From Mucilaginibacter sp. (GTDB lineage Bacteria; Bacteroidota; Bacteroidia; Sphingobacteriales; Sphingobacteriaceae): a DNA stretch of 39,905 bases. The position numbers were made by a program, and so were the translations under genes. The notes under the pieces were generated by a model. It ran no database searches. It worked only from the letters and a program-made list of their open reading frames with translations, and was not told the origin of the DNA. Location: assembly GCF_028288105.1 (NCBI RefSeq), contig NZ_JAQBOI010000051.1, positions 1-39,905 on the forward strand, in the 5' to 3' direction. Within the stretch, counting starts at the first letter, position 1. Each line of letters begins with the position of its first letter. This document shows, one piece after another, positions 8,472 to 17,701 of the stretch.

Positions 8472-10196
8472 TTATAAGCCTACCAAAGCGTACGGAATAC
8501 GGACACCCTTGATTTGATAGGCATTAGGGTCCTGGTTGCCGCCGAAGCAGGTATTGATTGAGCAGCTACCGCCAGATCCATTATAGTTTAATGAGTAGGT
8601 TACCATTAGCTCATTCCTCCCGTTTACAAATTCGCCATGCAATGCAGGAGTATAAAATTTAGTCAAATGGCCATTATACCAGTCTTGTATTACATAAACC
8701 AGTTTTGGCGTAGTAAAAGGGCCGAACGGACTTGTTGCGGTAGATATATAAATGCCGTGCTGGCTTGGGTCGCAAAAGTAACCAAGGTCCAATTGCATCA
8801 TTACATATTTACCGTTAACATAACTCACGGCAACATTTGCCTGGGTTTTAGTACCCGAGCCAATTGTTAAAGCGCCTGTTAAAGTTGTAGTATCAGGTGT
8901 TGATGCCCAGCTATTGCCTCTCCAGAATGTCCATGATGCCGGGTTGCTTGCCGGGAACCTTGCCAATGTTACAACGTTTTCGTTAAAGAAGGTACTTTGT
9001 GCGCCGTACACGTATACGGTATCGCCTGCCGGTTTCTTTATCATACCAACAGAGAAGATCATTTTAGTTTGGCCCGACATGCCATTTGGCGTTATACGTG
9101 TTGCCGCGCCCCATGTGGTGCTGCTGGTGCTTTCGGCTATGCTATATAATGCCTGGTTTGCCGGTGTCGAACCATTTGCCGATTCGTAGGTGTTTAATAT
9201 TACATTGCTGCCTATTTCAACGCCCGCACCTGGCCAGGCATAGGTTGAATTGTGGTTGCCCGGGCTTTTTACTATTTCCAGCAAGCTTACACCGGTGCCC
9301 GCATTACTGGTAGTGGTGATGTTTGGTGTCGAACTGGATGTCCAGTTGGTAATTGATGGCTGCAACATAGCAGAGTTATGGTAGGAGAAAAACTGGCAGG
9401 CCAAAGAACCGTTTGCCTGCAACTGGCTGCTGGCATAGGCGTCCTGGGTTATCCAAAGCACCTTGCCATTGTTTGCGCCATTGGTAAGCGGGATACTGTT
9501 ACCCTGGTCCCATGCAACGGTAGTATTGGCTACGTTACCACGATGGAAGAAAGTAACCACAACATCATCGCGATAGGCCTCATTGATAATACTGGTTAAA
9601 TCCCAATACTGGGTAGTATTGGCGGCTGCAGTTTCTTCAGTTATCGCCGCACCGTTGGCAGTTGAACTGGCATGATCGGTCAGCACCAAACCATTAGCAT
9701 TTTTTATCACATAATAAGATTGCCCTGTTACCTTCTGAAGGTTCCAGATCTGCGAAGGGAAACCGTTTGCGTGGTCAACCCATAGTTGGGTGCCCGATGT
9801 GCCGTTTGGCGCTTCCAGGAACATGCCGCTTGCAACGTTCATGATCTTGAATGATGTGGTGCTTGTAATAGTACCGGTGCCTTGCTGTATCAGGTACCAT
9901 TTTTGATTTTGAGCCGTAGCAGTTCCGGTGCTCGCATTCGCATTCTGCTGTACATTTTTAATAGCGCTTTGTGGGTGCAGCAAGGTAGAGTCGCCCTTCA
10001 CTTCCATTACTTTTCCACTAAAAATGTTTGTGATCTGGAAACACCCATAGGCAGAAGGGCTGGCACCTGCAAGGCTAAAAGTGGCGGGTGATCCCTCTGG
10101 TATCTTAGCTGTTTTCAGCGTTTCGCCTTTTTTACAGCTTTCAGCCCCAAACAGGAGTAGAATGATTGCATACAATAGTAAGTTTTTCATTTTCAT
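8472..10196 (-). CDS. Ricin-type lectin lipoprotein with C-terminal propeller-like (DUF4185/DUF5005-like) domain
   Basis: Secreted 574-aa protein, probably lipid-anchored at Cys21 (AESCKKGE, an imperfect lipobox but typical Bacteroidota sequence after the Cys). Residues about 50-205 form a ricin B beta-trefoil: three QxW signatures are visible (NQKWYLIQ, SQIWNLQK, TQYWDLTS), one per lobe. Residues about 210-574 resemble the five-bladed-propeller families DUF4185/DUF5005, relatives of GH43-like folds, ending in SPFGPF, LMVTYSLNYN and YQIKGVRIPYAL. The protein at 32833-34011 ends with the same SPFGPF / SYNIN / RFIRV layout, so the two are distant paralogues. An operator shared with the mannan locus lies in its promoter, linking it to that regulon despite opposite strand. 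Activity unknown; carbohydrate binding plus hydrolysis is the inference. Confidence 0.75.
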   Translation of the reverse strand: MKMKNLLLYAIILLLFGAESCKKGETLKTAKIPEGSPATFSLAGASPSAYGCFQITNIFSGKVMEVKGDSTLLHPQSAIKNVQQNANASTGTATAQNQKWYLIQQGTGTITSTTSFKIMNVASGMFLEAPNGTSGTQLWVDHANGFPSQIWNLQKVTGQSYYVIKNANGLVLTDHASSTANGAAITEETAAANTTQYWDLTSIINEAYRDDVVVTFFHRGNVANTTVAWDQGNSIPLTNGANNGKVLWITQDAYASSQLQANGSLACQFFSYHNSAMLQPSITNWTSSSTPNITTTSNAGTGVSLLEIVKSPGNHNSTYAWPGAGVEIGSNVILNTYESANGSTPANQALYSIAESTSSTTWGAATRITPNGMSGQTKMIFSVGMIKKPAGDTVYVYGAQSTFFNENVVTLARFPASNPASWTFWRGNSWASTPDTTTLTGALTIGSGTKTQANVAVSYVNGKYVMMQLDLGYFCDPSQHGIYISTATSPFGPFTTPKLVYVIQDWYNGHLTKFYTPALHGEFVNGRNELMVTYSLNYNGSGGSCSINTCFGGNQDPNAYQIKGVRIPYALVGL

Positions 10197-10366
10197 AATT
10201 TTTAATTGGTTAATAGGTTAGTAGTTGCTTGTAATTGACATTGGTTAGTCGCCCTGCATTTAAAACAGGTGTTTTACAAATCAATTAAAAAAGGAAACGT
10301 ATACGGGAAACCGTTTATGCCGTAATTAAAACCGATTGTGCCTTTTATAAAACCTATCAAATAAAT

Positions 10367-10391
10367 TTTAAATCGTTTTAGCAAAACGATT
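10367..10391 (-). promoter_or_regulatory. LacI-type operator in the ricin-lectin gene promoter
   Basis: On the minus strand 10382 to 10367 reads GCTAAAACGATTTAAA, matching the operators of the mannan locus. It overlaps a TTTG (10382-10385, minus strand) at the -33 position and is followed by TTTATTTG (10358-10365), close to TAnnTTTG. In addition AATCGTTTT and AAAACGATT form a perfect 9-bp inverted repeat around AGC (10371-10391), so a second half-site faces the AraC gene. Confidence 0.6.
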
Positions 10392-10440
10392 ATTCTTTTT
10401 ACATTAGTCATTACCAATTGTACCACCAATTTTTATTTTC

Positions 10441-11100
10441 ATGCTTTGTACATTAGATCTGGGATGCCGGGCTACAGCATTATTACAGGCTGTGACGGTT
10501 ACATTAGTAATATCTGTACGCGAAAAATGGCCAGAAACGGTTGCCGGTGGCTTCTTGTTAGTGACTGTCGTTTTGATTTACATCGGCTACAGAAGAATAA
10601 AATATAACAGGGAGAGAAAGATCATCAATCGCTATTTAGTTGCAGTTAATGCCTCTAACCAGCTCCCTATAGAAGAGTTGGGCGATAGGGCTACAATAGA
10701 GCGTTTGCCGGCTGTTGCAGGCAACGGGTACCAATTAGAATATCATGTTTTATTTCTGAAAAAACTACAGGAAACCGTTGTTGCTCACTTATCATACCCA
10801 GACCTTGATGTAGATCAATTGTGCGATATCATGAATATGAGCCGAAGGAATTTATATAGAAAGATAAAACTGGCGTCGGGTTTAACGCCGTTAGAGCTTA
10901 TTAACGATTTACGTTTAAAAAGGGCAGCGGAGCTCTTGGAAAGCGGCGATAAAAGAATGTATGAGATCGCCGATGAAATTGGTTTCAAATCTCGTATTGT
11001 CTTTACACGGAATTTCACCAGGGAATTTGGAATGTCCCCGACAGAATACAGTAAAAGATATCATGATCTGCGTAACTTGAAATTCAACGCCCCACAATAA
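10441..11100 (+). CDS. Membrane-anchored AraC-family transcription regulator (possibly truncated sensor-regulator)
   Basis: 219 aa. Residues about 115-210 are a typical double helix-turn-helix AraC domain: LDVDQLCDIMNMSRRNLYRKIK, then MYEIADEIGFKSRIVFTRNFTREFGMSPTEYSKRY. The N-terminal part has a clear transmembrane segment at about residues 35-51 (AGGFLLVTVVLIYIGYRR) followed by a basic, probably coiled region. There is no receiver domain, kinase or sensor. The arrangement resembles the TM-plus-regulator end of Bacteroidota hybrid two-component or one-component membrane regulators with the sensor missing. The frame is closed upstream by a stop at 10405-10407, so no longer start exists. Either a genuine small membrane regulator or a remnant. 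It lies immediately upstream of SGNH hydrolase A and divergent from the ricin-lectin gene. Confidence 0.75.
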   Translation: MLCTLDLGCRATALLQAVTVTLVISVREKWPETVAGGFLLVTVVLIYIGYRRIKYNRERKIINRYLVAVNASNQLPIEELGDRATIERLPAVAGNGYQLEYHVLFLKKLQETVVAHLSYPDLDVDQLCDIMNMSRRNLYRKIKLASGLTPLELINDLRLKRAAELLESGDKRMYEIADEIGFKSRIVFTRNFTREFGMSPTEYSKRYHDLRNLKFNAPQ

Positions 11101-11123
11101 CTTGAAAATAAATTTCAAATTTT

Positions 11124-11139
11124 GCTAAATCAATTTAGC
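11124..11139. promoter_or_regulatory. LacI-type operator upstream of SGNH-A/GH38 operon
   Basis: GCTAAATCAATTTAGC, a palindrome with 7-bp arms, identical to the site at 34054-34069. It lies between TTTG (11121-11124) and TATAAATTTG (11145-11154), so repressor binding would cover the core promoter. Confidence 0.7.
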
Positions 11140-11158
11140 TTTTTTATAAATTTGCTGA

Positions 11159-12547
11159 ATGAAACAAAGTTTACTTGCTTTCTTTTTTACCTTTTATATA
11201 ACCACTTATCTCAATGCCCAAACCGTTCAACCCTTTAAACCAGGCGATAGGGTGGTGTTTACAGGCAATAGTATTACAGATGGCGGGCATTATCATTCCT
11301 ATATCTGGCTGTATTATTTAACGCATTTCCCAAACAGCCGCATTCAAATTTTTAACGCGGGTATAGGTGGCGACGTGGCCCAGCAAATGTATGAGCGACT
11401 GGATAGCGATGTATTCGCTAAAAAGCCCACAGTAGTTACACTTACCTTCGGTATGAACGATACCGGCTACCAGCTTTTGAAGGGCGCCAAAGCAGATTCT
11501 GTATACCAGGCAAAAATAGCCGCCTCGTTAAAAAGTTTTAAATTGATAGAAGCGAAACTGAAGCAACACCCCGAGGTGAGAAAAGTAATGATTGGCTCAT
11601 CACCGTATGATCAAACCTCAAAAACTAAGTTTATCAGACTGGTTAATAAAAATGCGGCTATGCGGCAGATAGCAGCCGAACAGCAGCGTGTGGCTAAAAA
11701 TAACAAATGGGAATATATGGATTTTGGTGACCCGATGACCGCCATTAACCTTCGCGAGCAGCAACGCGATTCGATGTTTACCCTGCAGGGTAGCGACCGT
11801 ATTCATCCCACAAATGATGCGCAAATGGTAATGGCCTGGCTGTTTCTTAAAGCCCAGGGGCTGGCTGGAAAAAAGATTGCAGGCGTTACAGTAAACGTCG
11901 CCAGTAAAAAAATAGAAATGGCAGAGAATTGTACAATTACCAACCCGGTTATATCAACCGATAAAATTAGTTTTACCTACCTGGCAAATGCGTTGCCCTA
12001 CCCAATGGACACTATCCCCTCTGGTTTTGGTCGGCCGCAAAAGGCACAGGCCGCGGCATTAAAGCTAATCTCGTTCAATGAGGAGTTTAATCAGGAAATA
12101 TTACAGATAAAAGGCCTTAAGGCTAAACAATTACTATTAAGGATAGACGGGAAAGCAATAGGGGCCTATAGTGCTGAAGAATACGCACAGGGCATTAACC
12201 TGGCAAAAATTAATATAACCCCACAGTATCAGCAAGCAATGGCCGTAATGCATTTAAATGAAGAACGCTGGGCAATAGAGCGGCGCCTGCGCGAATATTA
12301 CTGGATCCATTATTCCATCCTCAAGCCAAAGGGCTTGCTTTTTAACGATGGCGATGCCACTGTAGATTCGCTGCAGAAGTATGGCAAAAAAGATTTCTTT
12401 GTGTCAGCAACTATTCCTACTTATCAAAAGGCCCGCTTTAAATCTGTTAGGGATGCTTGGCAAAAGGAAATGGACCTGCTAACCAACCAGCTCTACATTA
12501 TTAATAAACCTGTTAGGCATCGTTTCGAGATCACTTTAGTTAACTAA
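11159..12547 (+). CDS. SGNH/GDSL hydrolase A, secreted
   Basis: 462-aa exported esterase-type hydrolase; the signal peptide ends near YLNAQ. SGNH blocks: GNS with S38 as nucleophile, a Gly in NAGIGG (about 67-71), GMND with N100, and DRIHP with D213 and H216. This fits removal of acyl (for example O-acetyl) groups from glycans, but substrate is inference. The C-terminal 230 residues are a mostly helical domain (NEERWAIERRLREYYWIHY..., ARFKSVRDAWQKEMDLL) that I cannot name and that is shared end to end with SGNH hydrolase B. The GH38 gene follows 5 bases after its stop, giving a two-gene operon. The -7 box ends only about 5 bases before the ATG, so the mRNA may be leaderless or nearly so. Confidence 0.85.
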   Translation: MKQSLLAFFFTFYITTYLNAQTVQPFKPGDRVVFTGNSITDGGHYHSYIWLYYLTHFPNSRIQIFNAGIGGDVAQQMYERLDSDVFAKKPTVVTLTFGMNDTGYQLLKGAKADSVYQAKIAASLKSFKLIEAKLKQHPEVRKVMIGSSPYDQTSKTKFIRLVNKNAAMRQIAAEQQRVAKNNKWEYMDFGDPMTAINLREQQRDSMFTLQGSDRIHPTNDAQMVMAWLFLKAQGLAGKKIAGVTVNVASKKIEMAENCTITNPVISTDKISFTYLANALPYPMDTIPSGFGRPQKAQAAALKLISFNEEFNQEILQIKGLKAKQLLLRIDGKAIGAYSAEEYAQGINLAKINITPQYQQAMAVMHLNEERWAIERRLREYYWIHYSILKPKGLLFNDGDATVDSLQKYGKKDFFVSATIPTYQKARFKSVRDAWQKEMDLLTNQLYIINKPVRHRFEITLVN

Positions 12548-12552
12548 TTCGG

Positions 12553-15129
12553 ATGAATTTTAAATTATACAAAAGGCTTTTTAGTGCCTTACTGCTCACT
12601 GTTGCTGTTTCGTATTGTCAGCACGCATCCGCACAAACCGCTTATTACATAGATGGTTATCATGGCGGCATATGGGGTCACTACCCGGATTGGAATACCC
12701 GCTTTATGGCAGATATGCTAAAGAAAAATCCAAATTGGAAGATCAACATAGAGTTGGAGCCCGAAACTTGGGCAAGGGCAATGGCGGTAGACCCAACTGC
12801 TTACGCTGATTTTAAAGCGCTATTTGCAGATCAGTCGCTTAATGGACGTATAGAATATGTAAACCCTGCTTATGCGCAGAGCTATAATTATAACATTTCC
12901 GGCGAAAGCATTATCCGGCAGTTTAGTTACGGTATGAAGATGGTCCGCACGCATTTTCCCGAAGCTATTTTTACCAGCTATTCCTCCGAAGAACCTTGTT
13001 TTACAAGTGCGTTGCCACAAATACTTAAATCATTTGGCTTTAAATACGCCTCACTTAAAAATCCCAACACTTGCTGGGGCGGCTACACACGTGGCCACGC
13101 CGGCGAACTGGTGAACTGGATTGGGCCGGATGGCACGGCAATCATTACATCGCCACGTTACGAAGTAGAAAAATTTGCTCCGAGATCTACCTGGCAAACC
13201 ATTGCGTGGAATAATTCTCCTCAATACATCAATGCCGCTTTTGCAGCTGGTATGGCGCATCCGGTGGGTATGACCCTGCAGGATGCCGGTTGGAAAAACG
13301 GCCCTTTCATAGGCAACGGAGTAAAGAATGGCTTAACAAGCATTTATACCACCTGGCGAAACTATTTTGGTAATATAGCCAAAAACGACGCCCGGTTAGA
13401 TTGGAAGGTATCGCAGGAAGATATGTTGGTGAGCCTGGTTTGGGGTTCGCAGGTGATGCAACAGATAGCCCAGCACGTACGTGTTTCAGAAAATAAGCTG
13501 GTAATAGCCGAAAAGATGGCCGCTATGGCCAGAATCTATGCGGGGAGTAAGTGGCCGCAGGCTCAACTGGATTCCGCATGGCGCACACTGCTTTTATCAC
13601 AACACCACGATTGCTGGATAGTGCCCTACAACGGCAAAAATGGAGATACCTGGGCAGATAAAGTAAAAAAATGGACTGCCAATACCGATGCCATTTGCGA
13701 TAGCATTATTACTAAAGCGCAGGCCGCTATAAATAAAGCCAACAACACAGGCAATTACATTATTGTTTATAACACAGCCGGGGCCAACCGTAACGAAATG
13801 ATCTCTGTTGAAATCCCGGTCGGGACTAATATGGCACAATTCGCGGTGTTGGATAGTAAAGGTATACAGGTACCTGCACAATTAAATAGCGATAAAACTA
13901 AATTGCTATTCCGGGCGCAAGTTCCCCCAATGGGTTACTCAGTTTATCAGTTGAAAGCTAACCAACCCTCAACAGTAAAAGGTGCTGCCGTATCTGTTCT
14001 GGCAGATGGCAGGTATTTGCTGGAAACAGATTTGTATAGGATCATTATTGACCCGACACATGGCGGCGTTATCAAAAGCATCATTGCCAAAACTTTAAAT
14101 AATAAACAATTTGTAGATCAAACCAACGCCCGGGCCTTTAACGAACTTCGCGGTAACTTTTATAACGATGGCGGCTTTAAGTCTACTGCTGATAAACCAG
14201 CCAATATCGAGGTATTAGAGAATGGCCCGCTGCAAATTAAACTGGCTATAAAAGGCACCATAAACGGCAGCGATTACACCCAGACATTAACTCTTTCACA
14301 AGGGCAGCCGCGTATAGATCTGCGTATTAATATTAACTGGAACGGTAACCCGGGCATTGGCCGACCAACACCACCTAATACTTACAAGCTGGATAACCCG
14401 GAGAAGGCTTTTTATGATGACAGAGATAAACTATTGGCTTACTTCCCGTTGAACTTAACGCAGCAAAAAGTTTATAAAAATGCTCCTTTTGATGTTACCG
14501 AAAGCAAGTTGGAGAATACGTTTTTTACCCGTTGGGATAGTATTAAAAACAACGTGATCTTAAACTGGGTAGATGTTACCGATAAAGACGACCAATATGG
14601 CATGGCGCTTTTTACCGACCATACTACCAATTACGCGCACGGAAAAGATTTCCCTTTGGGCCTGGATATCCAATATTCGGGTATGGGCTTATGGGGTAGG
14701 GATCATAAAATAACCGGTCCAACTACTATAAACTATGCATTGGTGCCGCACGCCGGCAAATGGGATAAGGCAGGTATTCAGCAACAGAGCAATAATTGGA
14801 ACGAACCCCTGGTAGCAATAGCTACTGCAATGCGGCCCAATCTATCGGGTAGGTCACTGGTTAAAGTACCCGCCGGATACGAGGTGTCTGCCGTGAATTT
14901 TGATGGTAAGGATATGCTGGTACGTGTTTTTAATACCGGTTCCGGCAATGTTAAAAGCAAAGTTATATTCAGTTGCAGTGCCGATAAGGTTGTTTTATCC
15001 GAACTTGATGGCAGGGCAGGGCAAACGCTATCCTCAACTAAACTAAAAGGCGGTGGGGTATCAATCAGCGTAGCTATACCAAAATTTGGTATCCGTACTA
15101 TCAGGCTGGTTAATGCAAAGGGAATTTAA
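12553..15129 (+). CDS. GH38-like alpha-mannosidase, atypical metal/nucleophile motifs
   Basis: Exported 858-aa protein, signal peptide cleaved near HASAQT. Overall layout is GH38: an N-terminal catalytic domain (about 30-300), a helical region ending in SQHHDCWIVPYNG with H351-H352-D353 matching the family's QHHD zinc/active-site block, and a large C-terminal beta-sandwich region (about 400-858). It is therefore predicted to release alpha-mannose in the periplasm. Two canonical motifs are not seen: the N-terminal HxD zinc motif reads YHGGIW (H37-G-G) and the nucleophile region reads YSSEEPC (E146, E147) where classical enzymes have an Asp. The family branch is thus divergent, and mechanism or substrate may differ. 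It is 5 bases after SGNH hydrolase A and shares its operator-controlled promoter. Confidence 0.75.
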   Translation: MNFKLYKRLFSALLLTVAVSYCQHASAQTAYYIDGYHGGIWGHYPDWNTRFMADMLKKNPNWKINIELEPETWARAMAVDPTAYADFKALFADQSLNGRIEYVNPAYAQSYNYNISGESIIRQFSYGMKMVRTHFPEAIFTSYSSEEPCFTSALPQILKSFGFKYASLKNPNTCWGGYTRGHAGELVNWIGPDGTAIITSPRYEVEKFAPRSTWQTIAWNNSPQYINAAFAAGMAHPVGMTLQDAGWKNGPFIGNGVKNGLTSIYTTWRNYFGNIAKNDARLDWKVSQEDMLVSLVWGSQVMQQIAQHVRVSENKLVIAEKMAAMARIYAGSKWPQAQLDSAWRTLLLSQHHDCWIVPYNGKNGDTWADKVKKWTANTDAICDSIITKAQAAINKANNTGNYIIVYNTAGANRNEMISVEIPVGTNMAQFAVLDSKGIQVPAQLNSDKTKLLFRAQVPPMGYSVYQLKANQPSTVKGAAVSVLADGRYLLETDLYRIIIDPTHGGVIKSIIAKTLNNKQFVDQTNARAFNELRGNFYNDGGFKSTADKPANIEVLENGPLQIKLAIKGTINGSDYTQTLTLSQGQPRIDLRININWNGNPGIGRPTPPNTYKLDNPEKAFYDDRDKLLAYFPLNLTQQKVYKNAPFDVTESKLENTFFTRWDSIKNNVILNWVDVTDKDDQYGMALFTDHTTNYAHGKDFPLGLDIQYSGMGLWGRDHKITGPTTINYALVPHAGKWDKAGIQQQSNNWNEPLVAIATAMRPNLSGRSLVKVPAGYEVSAVNFDGKDMLVRVFNTGSGNVKSKVIFSCSADKVVLSELDGRAGQTLSSTKLKGGGVSISVAIPKFGIRTIRLVNAKGI

Positions 15130-15199
15130 AAGCATCTTGTATTTGAGTAGGAGGGCTGAAGTATAAAAGACGCATTGAAAATAATTTTTGTTAAAATTT

Positions 15200-15215
15200 G
15201 CTAAATCGTTTTTTC
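15200..15215 (+). promoter_or_regulatory. LacI-type operator in the GH92-1 promoter
   Basis: GCTAAATCGTTTTTTC overlaps the last base of TTTG (15197-15200), the -33 element, and precedes TATAATTTG (15219-15227) after an 18-base spacer. The left half-site is perfect; the right half is degenerate. Transcription would leave a 5' leader of about 140 bases. Confidence 0.6.
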
Positions 15216-15369
15216 TTGTATAATTTGGGCGTATTAATACCAATTAATAAATCAGCACCTGGATTGTCCGAATCATAATTATAATATGATAGAAGAAATG
15301 TCGGCACCTATCGTCAATTTGACGCTGTTTGCTTACTAACATCCGGAAAACCAATTATTGCTCGTAACA

Positions 15370-17694
15370 ATGTTATATTATATTAAAAAATATCTTACAG
15401 CCACCGTTGTGCTCAGTTTTGCCACAGCGCAAATATTGTGCGCGCAAAACCTTGCTTCGTATGTGAATCCCTTTATTGGTGCCAGTACCAGCACCGCAGA
15501 TGCAGGTGTTTATCACGGCCTTGGCAAAACATTTCCGGGCGCAACCACGCCTTATGGTATGGTACAGGTTAGCCCTAATACCATCACTGGTGGCGATAAC
15601 GGCTCAGGTTATAGCTATGAACAAACCAGTATTGAAGGCTTTGCTTTTACACAAATGAGCGGCATTGGCTGGTACGGCGATCTGGGCAATTTTTTGGTGA
15701 TGCCAACTACCGGCAAGATTAAAACAAAAGCCGGTACCATTGCGCATCCTCAAGACGGCTACCGCTCGCTCTATTCAAAGCCAAGCGAAAAGGCTTCCGC
15801 GGGCTATTATAGCGCTTTATTAACCGATTACAATATCAAAGCAGAAATGACGGCTGCCCCGCATAGTGGTATGCTACGCTTTACCTTCCCGCAAAATAAA
15901 TTATCGCGCATCCAAATAGACCTGGCCCGCAGGGTTGGCGGTACATCTACCTTGCAGTATGTGAAAGTGGTGGATGATTATACTATTGAGGGTTGGATGA
16001 AGTGCACACCCGATGGTGGTGGTTGGGGCAATGGCGATGGCCATGCCGATTATACCGTTTATTTTTACGCCAAATTTAATAAACCGCTAAAGGATTATGG
16101 CGTTTGGAGCGCGGATATCCCCGATGGTTGGGTGCGCAAGCGCGAAGAAGTGGGAAGCGCTAAATACCAAGAAAAAGTGGCTAACGCTGAAGTTTTGCAT
16201 GGCGTTAGAGAAAAACAAGGGAAACACCTGGGTTTTTATACGCAGTTTGCCACCAAAGCAAACGAGCAGGTGATCATGAAATCGGGTATATCATTCGTAA
16301 GCATCGCGGGAGCAAAAAAAAACTTGCTCACTGAAATAAAGGACTGGGATTTTGATGCCGCCCACCAGCGTGCTGTTGCCCTTTGGGATAAAGCTTTATC
16401 CAAGGTAAGCATACAGGGCGGCAGTACAGATCAGAAAAAAGTTTTTTATACCGCGCTTTATCATACCATGATCGATCCGCGCATCATCAGCGATGTTGAT
16501 GGTAAATATCCCGGTGGTGACAGTATTGCACACCAAAGCTCGGCTTTCAATAAACGTACTATTTTTAGTGGCTGGGATGTTTTCCGCAGCCAAATGCCAT
16601 TGCAAACCATTATTAATCCCTCGTTGGTGAACGATCTGGTAAACTCGATGGTAACGCTGGCCGATCAAAAACAGAAGAACTATTTCGAGCGCTGGGAGCT
16701 GCTCAACGCTTATAGCGGCTGCATGTTGGGTAATCCCATGACCTCTGTTTTGGCCGATGCTTACGCAAAAGGGATCCGCAATTATGATGTGAATAAGGCT
16801 TATGCGCTGTCGGTTGGGTCTGTAGAGAAATTTGGTAACGGTGACAAAGGCTATTCGCCCGGATCCATCGGTATTGCCCAAACACTGGAATACGCCTATA
16901 ACGAGTGGTGCGTTGCACAACTGGCCAAATGGTTAAAACACCCTGCAGATGAGCGTAAATATGCAGCCCGCAGTTTATCGTACAAAAATATTTATGACCA
17001 GGAGAAGGGTTGGTTCCGCCCTAAAGATGAGAGTGGTAAATGGGTTGCCTGGCCCGATTCGGGAAGAATGACGCAATGGTATGGCACTTTCGAAACTAAC
17101 CCTTACCAACAGGGCTGGTTCGTTCCGCAGGACGTGGATGGTATGGTGCAGTTGATGGGTGGTAAAGAAAAAGTAATTGCCGATCTCAACAACCTTTTCG
17201 CCAAAACGCCGGAGAACATGATGTGGAACGATTATTATAATCACGCGAATGAGCCTGTGCATCACATGCCGTTCCTGTACAATCGCCTCGGCAAGCCGTG
17301 GCTTACACAAAAATGGACTCGTGAGATCTGCCGTAGGGCATATAAAAATTCAGTTGAAGGTTTGGTTGGTAATGAAGATGTTGGCCAGATGTCGGCATGG
17401 TATGTATTGGCCGCCACGGGCTTGCATCCTGTATGCCCCGGCGATACCCGTCAGGAGATCACCAGCCCCGTGTTTGATAAGGTAACCTTAAAACTCGACC
17501 CCAAATATGCAAAGGGACAGTCCTTTACCATTATAGCTAAAAACAATTCGGCTACAAATATTTACATCCAGAGTGCCAGGTTAAACGGCAACGCATACAG
17601 CAAATGTTACCTCGATTATAAAGATATTTCGGCAGGCGGCACACTGGAACTTACAATGGGCGCCGAGCCAAATAAAAACTGGGGAATAAATTAA
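15370..17694 (+). CDS. GH92 alpha-mannosidase 1
   Basis: Calcium-dependent, inverting exo-alpha-mannosidase family, 774 aa, normal length. An in-frame TTG exists at 15358 but the ATG at 15370 gives a standard signal peptide (MLYYIKKYLT...ILCAQ), so I use it. Family blocks: SYVNPFIG near the mature N-terminus, FPGATTPYGMVQVSP, GGDNGSGY, FSGWDVFRSQMPLQ, HANEPVHHMPFLYN with E628 as probable catalytic acid, and GNEDVGQMSAWYVLAATGLHPVCPG, where E669/D670 align with the family's Asp-Asp pair that supplies the catalytic base. Located in the periplasm or on the surface; linkage specificity (alpha-1,2, 1,3, 1,4, 1,6 or phosphomannose) cannot be told from sequence. First gene of a unit with SGNH hydrolase B and an esterase. 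Confidence 0.92.
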   Translation: MLYYIKKYLTATVVLSFATAQILCAQNLASYVNPFIGASTSTADAGVYHGLGKTFPGATTPYGMVQVSPNTITGGDNGSGYSYEQTSIEGFAFTQMSGIGWYGDLGNFLVMPTTGKIKTKAGTIAHPQDGYRSLYSKPSEKASAGYYSALLTDYNIKAEMTAAPHSGMLRFTFPQNKLSRIQIDLARRVGGTSTLQYVKVVDDYTIEGWMKCTPDGGGWGNGDGHADYTVYFYAKFNKPLKDYGVWSADIPDGWVRKREEVGSAKYQEKVANAEVLHGVREKQGKHLGFYTQFATKANEQVIMKSGISFVSIAGAKKNLLTEIKDWDFDAAHQRAVALWDKALSKVSIQGGSTDQKKVFYTALYHTMIDPRIISDVDGKYPGGDSIAHQSSAFNKRTIFSGWDVFRSQMPLQTIINPSLVNDLVNSMVTLADQKQKNYFERWELLNAYSGCMLGNPMTSVLADAYAKGIRNYDVNKAYALSVGSVEKFGNGDKGYSPGSIGIAQTLEYAYNEWCVAQLAKWLKHPADERKYAARSLSYKNIYDQEKGWFRPKDESGKWVAWPDSGRMTQWYGTFETNPYQQGWFVPQDVDGMVQLMGGKEKVIADLNNLFAKTPENMMWNDYYNHANEPVHHMPFLYNRLGKPWLTQKWTREICRRAYKNSVEGLVGNEDVGQMSAWYVLAATGLHPVCPGDTRQEITSPVFDKVTLKLDPKYAKGQSFTIIAKNNSATNIYIQSARLNGNAYSKCYLDYKDISAGGTLELTMGAEPNKNWGIN

Positions 17695-17701
17695 AATATA
17701 T

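Noticed and set aside
8269..8517. 82-aa plus-strand ORF
   Set aside because: It runs through a perfect terminator hairpin and into the end of the ricin-lectin gene; no recognisable domain or coding character.
10295..10316. Loose inverted repeat AAACG...CGTTT near the ricin-lectin promoter
   Set aside because: Five-base arms with a long spacer; not similar to the other operators.
16396..16920. 174-aa minus-strand ORF inside GH92-1
   Set aside because: Lies wholly opposite a well-supported GH92 gene; composition is that of an antisense shadow frame.
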